DNA of 21,542 nucleotides from Pelargonium nanum (GCA_036897485.1 JAYMTF010001746.1:1-21542); one strand, 5' to 3'; shown: positions 1 through 12,128, counted from the stretch's first letter. A program made the numbers and translations. The notes: generated by a model from the letters alone, not told the origin.

Positions 1-12
1 GCCGGATATTGG

Positions 13-52
13 GTGAGAGGTAGAAGGTTGAAGTGAGAGATAGAAGGTTGAA
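13..52. repeat. Short tandem repeat, 20 bp x 2
   Basis: GTGAGAGGTAGAAGGTTGAA (13-32) is followed directly by GTGAGAGATAGAAGGTTGAA (33-52), one mismatch. Confidence 0.7.
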
Positions 53-461
53 TTAGGGTTTGTTTGGGGAAGAATGGCAAATTCGTCATTTTACACCTTA
101 GTTAATCGGGTTAGTGACAGAACCAACTCTGCAAACCATATGGTAGAAAATAGTTCGAAAACAAACCAAATGGGTGTCAGGTGAAATGGAAGCTTACCAT
201 CAGATGTGAAATTTTAATTACCCCTATATAATTATATATCTCTTTACAAGATCATTTAGTATAGTATGAATTTAGGCACTAGTAGACTGAATTGCAGAGC
301 ACCTATAACGGACATTTAACATGTTCTTTATGGAAGTCATCTCAAAGGCGCAATTTTGTTTGTAAAAAGAAATAGTGCAGCCTCTGCTCACCTTTTAGAG
401 GCTGTTTGTTAACTCTAGATAATCTCCTTTTGCTTCCTATAGAGCCTCCATGTAAGATATA

Positions 462-1228
462 GAGGCTGAAGGAGTGTTTGTTAAACAACACACTCTCTCT
501 TCATTCAACCTCATCCACATCAGGAATAGGAAGAGAGAGAGAGTGTAAAACCAATATGAAGCAAATCGTTACTTTTGCGAAATAGGAAGAGAGAGAAACA
601 AGATTTTGGTCCAAAATAACCCCACTATATATGTGTTTAATGACATTACTGCCCATCTTCCGTCATCACCTTCATCAATGGACAGACATATATATAAAAG
701 TTTGATGTAATGTGTACTTGTATTTGTGAAATATTATTTTCCAGAATATGAATAGGTCTACCAACAATATAAATTGGTTGGCCTGTTAAATGAAGTGATC
801 AACCAACTACTAGAATAGGTTAGCCATATATAAGAAGTGGTCGACCAGTTGTACTGGTACTTATACATGGTAAATAGAGTAGTTGTACTAACGTGTATTT
901 TGTTTTTTTTTTTTTTTTTTTTTTTTTTTGTATGGAAAGAATGAATCAAAGGCTCATATTAGATCCCAATATCTAATCCAATGGCTTCGATTTTTTTTAA
1001 TTCAAAATTTCAACTAGTTTCATTTTAAGGGCATTTTAGATTTTTTACAAAAATACACTATCTTTTACATCAAAATTTAACAAATACAACTCCTTTTACA
1101 CCTCATTTTAACACCTCCTATTACAACTCATTTTAACAAACACAACCAAAATTTCCTATAGACTCTCTCTCCTCTTTTTACCTTCTATAGACATTTGATC
1201 TAAACTTAACAAACAACTCCTTAGCCTC
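462..1228. mobile_element. Possible degenerate inverted-repeat DNA element
   Basis: A 23-bp sequence at 462-484 (GAGGCTGAAGGAG then TGTTTGTTAA) recurs inverted at 1206-1228 (TTAACAAACAACTCC then TTAGCCTC), with one single-base gap in each arm. A related GAGGCTGTTTGTTAA is at 398-412. The interior is AT-rich, contains several TTTGTTAA-like blocks near the right end and a T27 tract, and codes for nothing. No target duplication could be confirmed, so this may be an old hAT-like MITE or chance similarity. Confidence 0.3.
903..929. repeat. T27 homopolymer
   Basis: A run of 27 T. It could be the poly(A) tail of a minus-strand retroposon, but no box A/B or flanking duplication was found beside it. 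Confidence 0.9.
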
Positions 1229-2401
1229 TCTAAGAAGGCAAGGGAAATCCAATCAGTGGATCTGTAATGATTTGAACTCTGTTCGCTCTACTATTTTTTA
1301 ATGCTATCCTAATATTTCTATAAAAAAAGTTAAATAAATAAAAAAACTAACATTTTCTCTCTTATTTCATATCAGCATATTCATTACTCAATGCAACACA
1401 CTCTCGATCTTATTAACTCTCACTCTCTCAGACCAATTTAAACTCACTCACCCAGATCTCTATACTATATCAGACTTCACATCCTCTCCACTTTCTCTTT
1501 GCTCATTAGAAATCTTATTCTTATTAAATGTACAGAGTAAGCTAGAAATACCAGTGTTTTTGTTCCTGTTAGGACACAACATTAATTTGAAACTTCTCCA
1601 AATTCAAACAAGTTGAACATGAAATGAATATAAACTCACCGCTCTTACGATAGACGATACGTCGATACACTCTTCCAAACAAAACGTTGAGCTGGTTCTG
1701 GTAGCTTAAACTACTAATTGTTCTATACATTTAGAAAGCTCCTTACAAGGTGCAGTCAGTGACCAGTTCAATCCATTATCTCAAACAATGGGAAAAAAGA
1801 ACATATAGCAAAACAAAACTTTTAACTTCTGAAACCCATCATTTACCATAGTATATGAGGTTATGAGAGAAAAAAAAAACATTAGCTCCAAAACACAACA
1901 GTTGAGAATTTAAGGTTTTGAGCAACTATACAGTATACACCAACCACAGGACAGACAATTTCCTCAATCCTGATTAAATCATATATGACTTACTGCTATA
2001 ATAGGGAGTGATATTCACCCCCACAAAAGCAAACAATTTTAAGCAACTTGTAACATTCACTAAATTCTGATTTCTTTCCTCAACTTTTATAATCATCTAT
2101 CCACACGATAATTCATTTCATTTCTGGACAAACTACCTCAGCATTTGGTAACGAGATTGCTTCTGCTTTGTCATATCAGCAACAAAAAGCGACCCAATAT
2201 GTTGTGATTGGTAAAAAAATCTCAATATCATCAACATCTTTATATATTGACAGTGTTGTGTTTTCAAGCTGTTCAGTTGACATCAAATTAACATACTTTA
2301 TATGCAGACAACAGGAGTACCTTTGTCTAACTAACACAATTTATTGCCTATCCAAAATAATGATAATAACAACAACAACAACAACAACAATTAAAACTAA
2401 C
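1229..2401. other. Intergenic DNA, nothing recognised
   Basis: AT-rich, with stops in all frames. Only the AAC microsatellite stands out; no coding, RNA or repeat structure could be supported. Confidence 0.6.
2367..2390. repeat. (AAC)8 microsatellite
   Basis: Eight AAC-type units in the spacer downstream of the PPR gene, just beyond the stop of the spliced frame at 2402. Confidence 0.9.
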
Positions 2402-2634
2402 CTAATTTAAGATCCACCCCTTGAAGCGCACACAGAAAACCATTCGTTGCTCAATCTGTAACATTTGACTGAACCTGAAGAACAATGAAGCAGAATGAAA
2501 AACTACAGCAATGTAATTCGGTTACAATGTACACCTTTCGTAAAATTATCAAAAGCTTACCAGGAAATGACTCGAGCCTCCTCATAAGTCATAACCACCA
2601 ATTTTGAAAGGGCTATTAGTGCTTTATAAGGCCC
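2402..2634 (-). other. Two splice-bounded segments downstream of the PPR gene, joining into one open frame
   Basis: On the minus strand a strong acceptor (TTTTTCTGCAG) opens a segment at 2634 that ends at a donor (CCTG|GTAAGC) at 2561. After 86 bp a second strong acceptor (TTGTTCTTCAG) opens a segment at 2474. Joining 2561-2634 to 2402-2474 gives a continuous frame of 48 codons containing VVMTYEEARVISW and FSQMLQIEQRMVF, ending in TAG. The frame is kept across the junction. The segments may be spliced 3' UTR exons of the PPR gene, whose stop lies about 530 bp upstream on the same strand, or the last exons of a separate gene. I do not recognise the peptide, and no convincing upstream exon was found. 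Confidence 0.3.
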
Positions 2635-3164
2635 CTGCAGAAAAATGCTCCATTAGTGTCTTCTGTTCCACCATTAGAAGCTGTTCATACCCATCATGAA
2701 TTGCTGGCTTTCCATGTAGCCCAAAATTGATATGAGTGCACCGCAAGGAAAGATGAAGAAAGAACCAAAACCTTTTATAATAAGCATTAACAGCCAGCTA
2801 GTACAAAATCTCCAGTTTATCGCAGCTCAATAAAAGTAATCCTCAGCCATATTTCTCTCAGTTAGTCCAGCCATCGACAAACCATGCACCAAACTTCTTT
2901 TCCTACAGCCCGTCTCGTACTTCATTTCCATTCCTCCTTGAAGCACATACATTTAGAACACATCATTCCATGCGAGTGCACTAACTGACTTGGTAAAAAG
3001 ATCTGAAGTGATCCATTTTCTCCTCTCTTGGTTGTACATTTTCAGCTTTCTACCACTGAAAATATATTAAGATCTGATGATTTTGAGACTGGCGTCTAAT
3101 TCTAATCATGCAAACGAGGCTCAGAGTATTCAGCCAGTGAAGATAAACTTATCCCACTGATCAG

Positions 3165-5762
3165 CTACCCACTAAAATTACTATCAATTACGTCAAGAGG
3201 ATTCTGTCTAGTTCGGATGTCTGTTCTATTTCTATACAGATAATAGTATGTAAGGTACATGAGAAAATCTAGAAAGAGGCACTTTTCAGGTGTTCCTTTT
3301 ACACAGTCAGCATCTTCTTGTATGCAGCCATAGGCTTTGTCCATTATTTTATAGGTGATCTCATCGAACTCAAAGGAAGTCTCACTTAATTTCCGTCCCC
3401 AAATCAGGGCCCTCTCAGGCATCCCCTGCTTGCAGTAATGAGACAACAATATATTCACCGTCACAACATTTGGAACAAATGCAGTCTTAAGCAACTTTGC
3501 AGTCAAAACCATGGCACGATCCAAAATGTCACCACATATACAGTTAATAACAGTGTTGTAAGTTGTTGTGTCCAGAACACCTCCATCAGAAATAAGTTTA
3601 TCTAGCAACCTGATTGCTTGGTTCATTTTCCCTACCCTACAATATCCATGAATACGTATATTATAGGTTATGATATCCGGATCCTGTCCGCAAGCATACA
3701 GTGCATTCACGAACTTATCCGCACTAACCATGTCAAATGCTTTAGAATAAGCACCAATCAAAGTGTTGTAAGTGACAACATCTGGAGTCAACCCAGTCTT
3801 GTATATGTCCATTAACGCCCCAATCGCTGAGTTCATTTTGCCATGCTTACATAGGGCATTAATGATAATATTGGAGGTAAAGATATCTGGGCGAAGGCCT
3901 TTCTGCTTCATCTCTCTCTCCAACTGTAATGCTTCATCCAGCTTTCTACAGTTACAAAGCCCACCAATCAAAGAGTTATAGGCATAGTTATTTGGCACTA
4001 ACCCTTTCTTTGACATTTCTAAGAACATATCATATGCCTCTACCACCAAACCTGCTTTACAAAGTCCATCAATGAAGGCTGAGTATGCAACAGCATCAGG
4101 AGATATCCCTCTCCTTTGCATGTCATTCCACAGAATGTGAGCTCCCACCATATCCCCTATTTTGAAGTACCCATCCAAAAGAATTGTGAAAGCCACTTTA
4201 TTGACAGGAAAGCCCTTTTCTAGCATCTTACACAAAAGCTCCCACGCGTTAAGCAGTCTCCCCTTCTTGGCCAAACCCATAAGCAGAGAACTGCATGTGG
4301 ATGATGAAGGAGTAAGACCAAATTTGATCATAAGTTTATAGGTCTCATAGGCTTTATCATCTAACCCCGCCCTGCTATAAGCGGCAATGATTGAATTAAA
4401 AGCAACCACACTAGGAGCCATTCCCTTTTCAAGCACATCCTCCAAAAATAAAAATGCCTCATCCAAGCGACCCGCCCAACACAATCCTGCAACTGAAATA
4501 TCAATCAATGCGGAATCTTGAATCAATCCCGAGACAGACAAATCCCTCAACAGCTTATCTCCGTCCTCTTCATTTCCATACTTGAAGTGTCCAGCAACCA
4601 AAATGTTGAAAGTTATACCATCAGGAGCAACACCCTTGCTTTTCATTTCTTCATAAAGCTTATTTGCCTGAACCATGTCCCTGGCCTTAACATACCCGTT
4701 AATTAAGGTATTATATATTACGGTATTAAGAGAAAGATCCATATCTTGGATAACATCAAAAAGCTTCCTCGCTTCCACCACATTTCCCTCTGCGCACAAC
4801 GCATTTACAAGTGTACTAAATGTAACAATGCTGGGTCGACAACCCCTTGAAATCATCAACTGCACCCAATTTAGCGCCTCCACGGAACTACCCCTAATGC
4901 AATACGCATTGATCACAATGTTATAAGTGAAAACATCAGGTTCACACCAATACTTTCCCATAACATGTAGCAAGCTCTCTCCAATTCTAAGATGCCCCAT
5001 TCTACAAAACCCAAGAATCATCGAATTAAAATGATGATTACAAGGCATAGGCCCTTCCCGGACCATGTCTCTAAAAAGCTTCCACACACTACCACAATCA
5101 CCGACACGAAGCAACAGCTTCAACAGAATCGTAATAGCCGACGGACTCGGCCTGACTCCCACCTTCCTCATCCTCCCCAAAACCCTCAATGCGTCTTCAC
5201 ACATTCCCAATCCTAAAAAAGCTCTCATGAGAGTGTCAAGAACCGAGAAATCGGATTCGTAACCGCGGCGCCCATCCCACAAAAGCTGCACAAAAACCTT
5301 GCTTCTGGTGGACCCAAGTTTACAAATAACGCAGGAGGCCACATCCTGCGCAAGGAGACGAAGATCTCTGGCCGCTAAAACATGAACAACAACACAACAC
5401 GACCGAATCGATCTCCAGGAACGGTCTCGGAAGACAAATTTGAAGAACGCAAATGCAGTTTCTCTATCTCTAAACAATGTCATGATCTCCGCGAGAAAAA
5501 ATGGGCAAAAATTGCGCAAAAAACCCTCCAAAACGAAACCTGGATGGTGCTTGATCAATTTGGACAAGGCGACGCCGATTCTTCGCCGCTCGTAAGAATT
5601 GATTGTGTCTGCGCAATGAGGCTTGGAAATTTGGGGCAGAAACTGGTCAAGGTAATCGAATCTCGGAGAAGAGGAAGAGGAAAAGGAGAAATGTAGGGTT
5701 TTGGGGAGGAGAGTGAGGAGGTGGTGTTTGGAGTGAAAGAGACATACCTTGACATGGCGCAT
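3165..5762 (-). CDS. P-class pentatricopeptide repeat (PPR) protein, probably organelle-targeted
   Basis: Single-exon gene of 865 aa. From about residue 172 to 800 it is an almost unbroken array of about 18 PPR motifs of 35 aa (one of 34), with signatures such as VFTYNIVINAYC, VVTYNTLIGAYSK and IITYNIRIHGYC, each ending in a G-x-x-P-D/S/N turn. There is no E, E+ or DYW domain, so it is P-class; such proteins bind single-stranded organelle RNA and act in processing, stabilisation, splicing or translation. The first 30 residues (MRHVKVCLFHSKHHLLTLLP, then a serine run) are basic and poor in acidic residues, like a mitochondrial or plastid transit peptide. I chose the ATG at 5760-5762: the frame is open further upstream, but it has no other Met (codon 5772-5774 is TTG). 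A C-terminal tail of about 65 aa (DFLMYLTYYYLYRNR) follows the repeats. Orthologue not identified; mitochondrion or plastid undecided. Confidence 0.94.
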   Translation of the reverse strand: MRHVKVCLFHSKHHLLTLLPKTLHFSFSSSSSPRFDYLDQFLPQISKPHCADTINSYERRRIGVALSKLIKHHPGFVLEGFLRNFCPFFLAEIMTLFRDRETAFAFFKFVFRDRSWRSIRSCCVVVHVLAARDLRLLAQDVASCVICKLGSTRSKVFVQLLWDGRRGYESDFSVLDTLMRAFLGLGMCEDALRVLGRMRKVGVRPSPSAITILLKLLLRVGDCGSVWKLFRDMVREGPMPCNHHFNSMILGFCRMGHLRIGESLLHVMGKYWCEPDVFTYNIVINAYCIRGSSVEALNWVQLMISRGCRPSIVTFSTLVNALCAEGNVVEARKLFDVIQDMDLSLNTVIYNTLINGYVKARDMVQANKLYEEMKSKGVAPDGITFNILVAGHFKYGNEEDGDKLLRDLSVSGLIQDSALIDISVAGLCWAGRLDEAFLFLEDVLEKGMAPSVVAFNSIIAAYSRAGLDDKAYETYKLMIKFGLTPSSSTCSSLLMGLAKKGRLLNAWELLCKMLEKGFPVNKVAFTILLDGYFKIGDMVGAHILWNDMQRRGISPDAVAYSAFIDGLCKAGLVVEAYDMFLEMSKKGLVPNNYAYNSLIGGLCNCRKLDEALQLEREMKQKGLRPDIFTSNIIINALCKHGKMNSAIGALMDIYKTGLTPDVVTYNTLIGAYSKAFDMVSADKFVNALYACGQDPDIITYNIRIHGYCRVGKMNQAIRLLDKLISDGGVLDTTTYNTVINCICGDILDRAMVLTAKLLKTAFVPNVVTVNILLSHYCKQGMPERALIWGRKLSETSFEFDEITYKIMDKAYGCIQEDADCVKGTPEKCLFLDFLMYLTYYYLYRNRTDIRTRQNPLDVIDSNFSG

Positions 5763-5932
5763 TTGGTCCGGCAAGTGGAGTCGCCGGAGAGCGGTGAGGA
5801 AGGGAACGGCGACGGCGAGGGTTGAGGAGGGTATAGGGTTGGGTGTAGAGAACCCAAATGCATTGTAGGTCTGTGTATGGGCGGCGGTTATGCAAATATT
5901 TCAAACATGAGCTTACTTCCAACTATTGGGCT
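5763..5932 (-). promoter_or_regulatory. PPR gene leader/promoter region with site II motif and overlapping upstream ORF
   Basis: A TGGGCT site II motif (5927-5932 on the plus strand) lies about 165 bp upstream of the chosen ATG; such motifs are common in promoters of plant genes for mitochondrial and ribosomal proteins. Between them the DNA is pyrimidine- and GC-rich on the gene strand, as plant leaders often are. An out-of-frame ATG at 5861-5863 opens a 102-codon ORF ending at 5555, overlapping the PPR start; it matters only if transcription starts upstream of 5863. The transcription start cannot be located from sequence alone. Confidence 0.35.
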
Positions 5933-6359
5933 CAAATACTAGAGGTAGCAAAGTGTAGGTTCGTATTTGGGTTTGGTAGTTTGGTTTTCGAGTTGTAGTC
6001 ATAAAATATAATGATTTTGTGGGTTTATCTGACACAACTAACTTTTAGATTGGATGATGTCATATAAAACTAAAGTTGATCGGGTTCTCATCGAAATTCG
6101 GTACATATTGTCAATTCTACTTCTTAGTAAGATCTAGAGTCCTAAATGCTTCCAAATAGTTGTATTGGACAAATTGTCAAGTTGAGAAGAAGAAGAAAAA
6201 GCCTTTAGAGAATACTCTTATTTTGAGTCTGATCAACTACGGAGACATGGTGTTACATAGAGGTGTAAAAGATAAACGAGAACGCTTCAAATTTATTTTT
6301 TTCAAATATTCTAGTAGAAATTGTATGTACTCCTATAAGGTAGTCGTTAAAAGCAACTA
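5933..6359. other. Intergenic DNA upstream of the PPR gene, nothing recognised
   Basis: AT-rich spacer between the PPR promoter and the Mutator-like MITE, with no supported ORF or repeat. Confidence 0.5.
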
Positions 6360-6864
6360 TATTTTTAAGGGATAATTACACATACCACCCCTCAACTATA
6401 CACTTTTTAACCTTGGCTACCCTCAAGTCTTGAAACTAACTACTGGCTACCCTAAAGTATGCCAAACTTCTTTTCATCCAATTTTTCATCCATTTGTCCA
6501 TCCAATGGGTTAAAATGCCCTAAATACCCTCTAACAAAATAAAACCCCATCAGCCAAACAGACCCTTATGATTTTTCCGGTGGAAATATGAAGTTTCCGG
6601 CAAGACTATGAATTTTCCGCCGAACCATTGATTTTTCCGGCGACCCATTGATGAAGAAGAAGGGTATAGTGAAAGGCAATTTTGAAATTTAAAAAAAAAA
6701 TTGGTCAATTATTGGAATATTCCGTTAACTATAACGGAAAAAATGGATGAAAAGAAGTTTGACATACTTCAGGATAGCCAGTAGTTAGTTTCAATACTTG
6801 AGGGTAGCTAGGGTTAAAAGGTGTATAGTTGAGGGGTGGTATGTGTAATTATCCCTATTTTTAG
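6360..6864. mobile_element. Mutator-like MITE (non-autonomous MULE), complete
   Basis: Element 6369-6855 (487 bp) with terminal inverted repeats of 112 bp each (6369-6480 and 6744-6855) that align without gaps at about 94% (7 mismatches), beginning GGGATAATTACACATACC. A 9-bp target duplication flanks it: TATTTTTAA (6360-6368) and TATTTTTAG (6856-6864), 8 of 9 identical. Long inverted repeats with a 9-bp duplication are typical of Mutator-like elements. The 263-bp interior has repeated TTTTCCGGCG-like motifs and no ORF of note. It lies between the PPR promoter and the end of the kinase gene. High arm identity suggests a fairly recent insertion. Confidence 0.82.
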
Positions 6865-7464
6865 AAACAGACTGACTCCTATCATAATTTTTCAAACTCA
6901 CTCTTGTAGTTAATTGGAAAGAGAATGTCACTTAAAGTTAATAATGATATAATAAAATGAGTTGAGATATGTTTAAAGTGGTTACATGTTTTAAAAAATG
7001 GTTTTAGAAATACATTTGACATTAATGATTACTTTAAAATCAAATTCACGTTTCCAAACGCAATCTTCAAAAATAATTTTCTAGAAGTAAAATAACAAAG
7101 ACATAACTATGAGAAATGAATTCCAAAGGGAAGTGAAAAGAAATGAGAAAGAAATGTGAAGGTAAGGTTTAATAAAGCTGTTGTGAAAAAATAAAGGAAA
7201 ACTAGGGATAGGAGTCATGTTGTAGTTGCAAATTACAATAGTGTATCCATTAGAGACAAGGAAGCAAACAAATAGTTGATTAGAAATTGAAAATAGAGTT
7301 CTTATTCAGCTCAATGAAAATTTAGCATGGATGGATGACCTTAACAAATACTATGATATTGCATTGGGGCAGAGACAGACAGAGGAATGTTGCAAACATG
7401 TTCCTTTCTTTTTTTAACTGCTAAATATTAACAACTAAACAAGCATTGATAAAACCTGATTCCC
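6865..7464. other. Intergenic DNA downstream of the kinase gene, nothing recognised
   Basis: AT-rich spacer with GAAATGAGAAAG-type purine stretches; no gene or element end seen. It may include kinase 3' UTR beyond the SINE. Confidence 0.5.
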
Positions 7465-7593
7465 AAGTCTTGTTGAGTCACCAACATCCGCTGGGTCAAG
7501 CAATTTAGGCGCTTTTAGCCCTTAAAGTCTCAAGTTCGAGCTTCTTAACTGGTGTTGGTATCGCCGTTCAGGAAATAAAAGAAGTCTTGTTGA
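7465..7593 (+). mobile_element. Short SINE-like insertion with 12-bp target duplication, 13 bp past the kinase stop
   Basis: A 105-bp body (7477-7581) is flanked by identical copies of AAGTCTTGTTGA at 7465-7476 and 7582-7593. Inside is a pol III box B-like sequence, AGTTCGAGCTT (GTTCGAGCT at 7534-7542). A degenerate box A-like TGGGTCAAGCAATTTAGG (from 7492) lies the right distance upstream, and the stretch GGCGCTTTTAGCCCTTAAAGT resembles a tRNA-Leu/Ser arm. The body ends A-rich (GAAATAAAAG). Together these suggest a tRNA-derived SINE, perhaps truncated. It lies antisense to the kinase gene, in its 3' UTR or just beyond. Confidence 0.6.
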
Positions 7594-7606
7594 TTCATTT
7601 ACAAAT

Positions 7607-9835
<2,229 letters not shown>

Positions 9836-10330
9836 TGCAGCAGATCAAAACCCCATTGCTACTCTCAAATTCATTTAGGGTCTTTTCTAGGTTCCATTCA
9901 ACAAAGCTTGGGAATAAAAGACACAACCAAATAATGAATACAAATGAAGCAATAAAAGAGAGATGCAAAAAATTCAAGTCAAAGACAGAGAAAGGTACCA
10001 AAACAAAGAAAATAAAAAATTAGAAAATGGGAATTGAAATTCAATGCAAGCTGGGAGGACCCAGATGGGATTTAGTGATTTACAGTGAAATTGGTTAGGT
10101 TTTGTATATAAATTTTGAAATTGAAAACCAAAACATCAATGAATGTTTATTTTTTTATATGAAAAGAGTGATCAAAATCAAATGGGTTTGGAGAGACTTA
10201 CAGGAAAAATTTATGAACTTGTCTTCTCCTCTGAGTCTAAACACTGGAATATGAAAAGAAGGCATGCTCTGATCTGATGAAGTTCTGGTTGGCTTGTTGA
10301 AGATTTCAAGTAGTTGAAAATATAAATATA
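9836..10330 (-). promoter_or_regulatory. Kinase gene 5' leader: probable 5' UTR intron and small uORF
   Basis: On the gene strand a good donor (CCT|GTAAGT) lies at 10196-10201, and a pyrimidine-rich tract ending TTCCCAAG gives a candidate acceptor at 9907-9908, predicting a 295-bp 5' UTR intron (9907-10201). The upstream exon contains an ATG at 10263-10265; its frame (MPSFHIPVFRLRGEDK...) is open to the donor and, if spliced to 9906, stops after 27 codons, ahead of the kinase ATG. An AT-rich TATA-like stretch is at 10321-10330. Splice sites are predicted by eye only. Confidence 0.4.
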
Positions 10331-10591
10331 AGAAGGTTTGTTTCCTTGTGCTCTGTTTTTCTCAAAGCTGAGTTGAGACAGTAATTGCAATCTACAAGTT
10401 TCATTTTGTACATGTGCACATTATATCTGACATAACGTGATGATGTGTCAATAAATGCTGACATGACACTTAAGAACCGGCTACAACCTGTTAAGCGAGC
10501 TTAATTAATAATAAAAATAGTTTACAATAGCTCACACAATACGAAAAATTAATTAAGAGTTAAACCCGAAAAATGTGAGTTTAGGAGAGTC

Positions 10592-10804
10592 AAAATCATT
10601 TAACCATTTACCCAAGAGTAATGGTGCAATTGGTTACACAAGTTGCGTGAGTGAAAAGAGCGTTTACGCTCAATCCCTGCTCAACACAACCTTGGTTCTT
10701 GAAGAGAGTTTTAATTGTTATGATAAAACGGTTTAAATATGTTGACCACGAGTTTGCAAACCCGCTCATAAACCTCATGGATTAGCATGAAAAAAATCAT
10801 TTAA
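10592..10804 (+). mobile_element. tRNA-derived SINE with perfect 12-bp target site duplications
   Basis: Body 10604-10792 (189 bp) between identical copies of AAAATCATTTAA at 10592-10603 and 10793-10804. Box A TGGTGCAATTGG at 10622-10633 fits TRGYNNARNNGG exactly; box B GCTCAATCC at 10668-10676 fits GTTCRANNC with one change. Spacing between the boxes is tRNA-like. The 3' end is A-rich (CATGAAA). Non-coding. It lies about 0.3 kb upstream of the predicted kinase leader. Perfect duplications suggest a young insertion. The SINE family cannot be named without a library. Confidence 0.75.
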
Positions 10805-12128
10805 TCCTTATAAAAATAATATGTAAATTCTATTTTCTGGTTTTGAATATAATATTTGTCTAAGAGCCAATTTATAGCTCCAAGATGTGTTCTGGAACTC
10901 ATAGATAGACCCCCATAAAATATTGTAATAAGTGAAATTATCCTCACAAACCAATTTCCATGAAATGGAAAATTGATAAAATATGTAGAATAACATGTGG
11001 AGTTATAATTGTAGAGCTTGATTGAAACAATGAAGCTTCCGAAAAAGATTCAAACAAAATTTGAAATCTGCTCACTCAAAGAAACAAACGTTAATAATCT
11101 CATAAAAAGATGAAAGAAAATCAAATCTTGTGCGTAAACCAACAAAACTGTCTGTGGGTACCACATATTCAGCATCTTGCTCTATCAAATACAGTATAGT
11201 AAAAATGGAAACTTTAATTAATTTGATTTGTTCATTTCTTTTAATAAATAGATTAACAAATGAGTTATAGGCATATATATTTAATTAGTGGTTGTTTGGT
11301 TCAAAATAATTCATATTTTAAAGAAGTGTCACGATCTCCTGTCGATGGGAAAGAGCAAGAGAGACGTTAAAATTAATGGCAACAATAAAGCCATTAAACA
11401 TAAACTCGAACATGAGTAGTTACGTATGAGTTTAAAAGTCATTACGTATCCGGACTCTATCCTAAAGAAAAATGTTGGCCCCAACAAGAGAAGACTTGAA
11501 CTACCAACCTCAAACAACAAAATATACATTTCTGAGTTGTTTTCTTATATTATGGTGTTGTTTTGAAGTGAAAATGTTATACGTATACATAATTTGTTGT
11601 GATTATATAAAATTTGATGTTCGGTTGTGGATGAAATGTTTAATGTTCTTACATTTGATCGACTTGTTCATAAATTTGGTTGAGCCTGTTTAACATGCGC
11701 TAGGTCTGGATGTTTGGGCAATGTCATTTTGGGTTAATGTTTAATAAACAAATAAGAGCTTTCCGATCCCCCTTGTTTGCCAACTGGCAACTGGTCCGAG
11801 GTTATATTCTTTTAGTTCACAACTCACAAGTAGGTACCTTTCTTTTACAGATAGAATAAAACTAAAAACATACATCCTCTAATATAAGAAATGGATCCTC
11901 CAAAGAAGATTACATAGACGACAAACATATCTTTAAGGTAAATTAGACAAGATTATGATTTTTTAAATCTACCTCTGTTTTGTATACTAGAGATATGCAG
12001 TCCTTCTGAGCAATAAGAAGAAAATTATATGATCTTTTTTTATGTCTCCATCTCTGGACATTCATAGATTTACTAGAAATACCCACGATGAGTTGATAAC
12101 AAGGTTAGTAAGAGCTGAGTGTAAACGA
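10805..12128. other. Intergenic DNA, nothing firmly recognised
   Basis: AT-rich spacer. A box B-like GTTCAAGTC on the minus strand near 11495-11505 lacks a box A and flanking duplication. Small ORFs here have no family features. Confidence 0.5.

Noticed and set aside
5742-5752. Donor-like CAAG|GTATGT just inside the PPR start.
   Set aside because: The frame runs on without a stop into a plausible transit peptide, and no better downstream entry was seen, so an intron there is not needed.
5763-5774. Start of the PPR protein four codons further upstream (at 5774).
   Set aside because: That codon is TTG, not ATG; the first in-frame ATG is at 5760-5762.
5382-5863. ORFs of about 100 codons on both strands over the PPR N-terminus.
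   Set aside because: Low-complexity shadows of the GC-rich PPR coding sequence; the protein sequence shows no family features.
11485-11515. Box B-like GTTCAAGTC on the minus strand suggesting another SINE.
   Set aside because: No box A at a suitable distance and no flanking duplication.
11472-11693. 73-codon plus-strand ORF.
   Set aside because: Cys/Leu/Phe-rich translation of AT-rich DNA, no splice support or family features.
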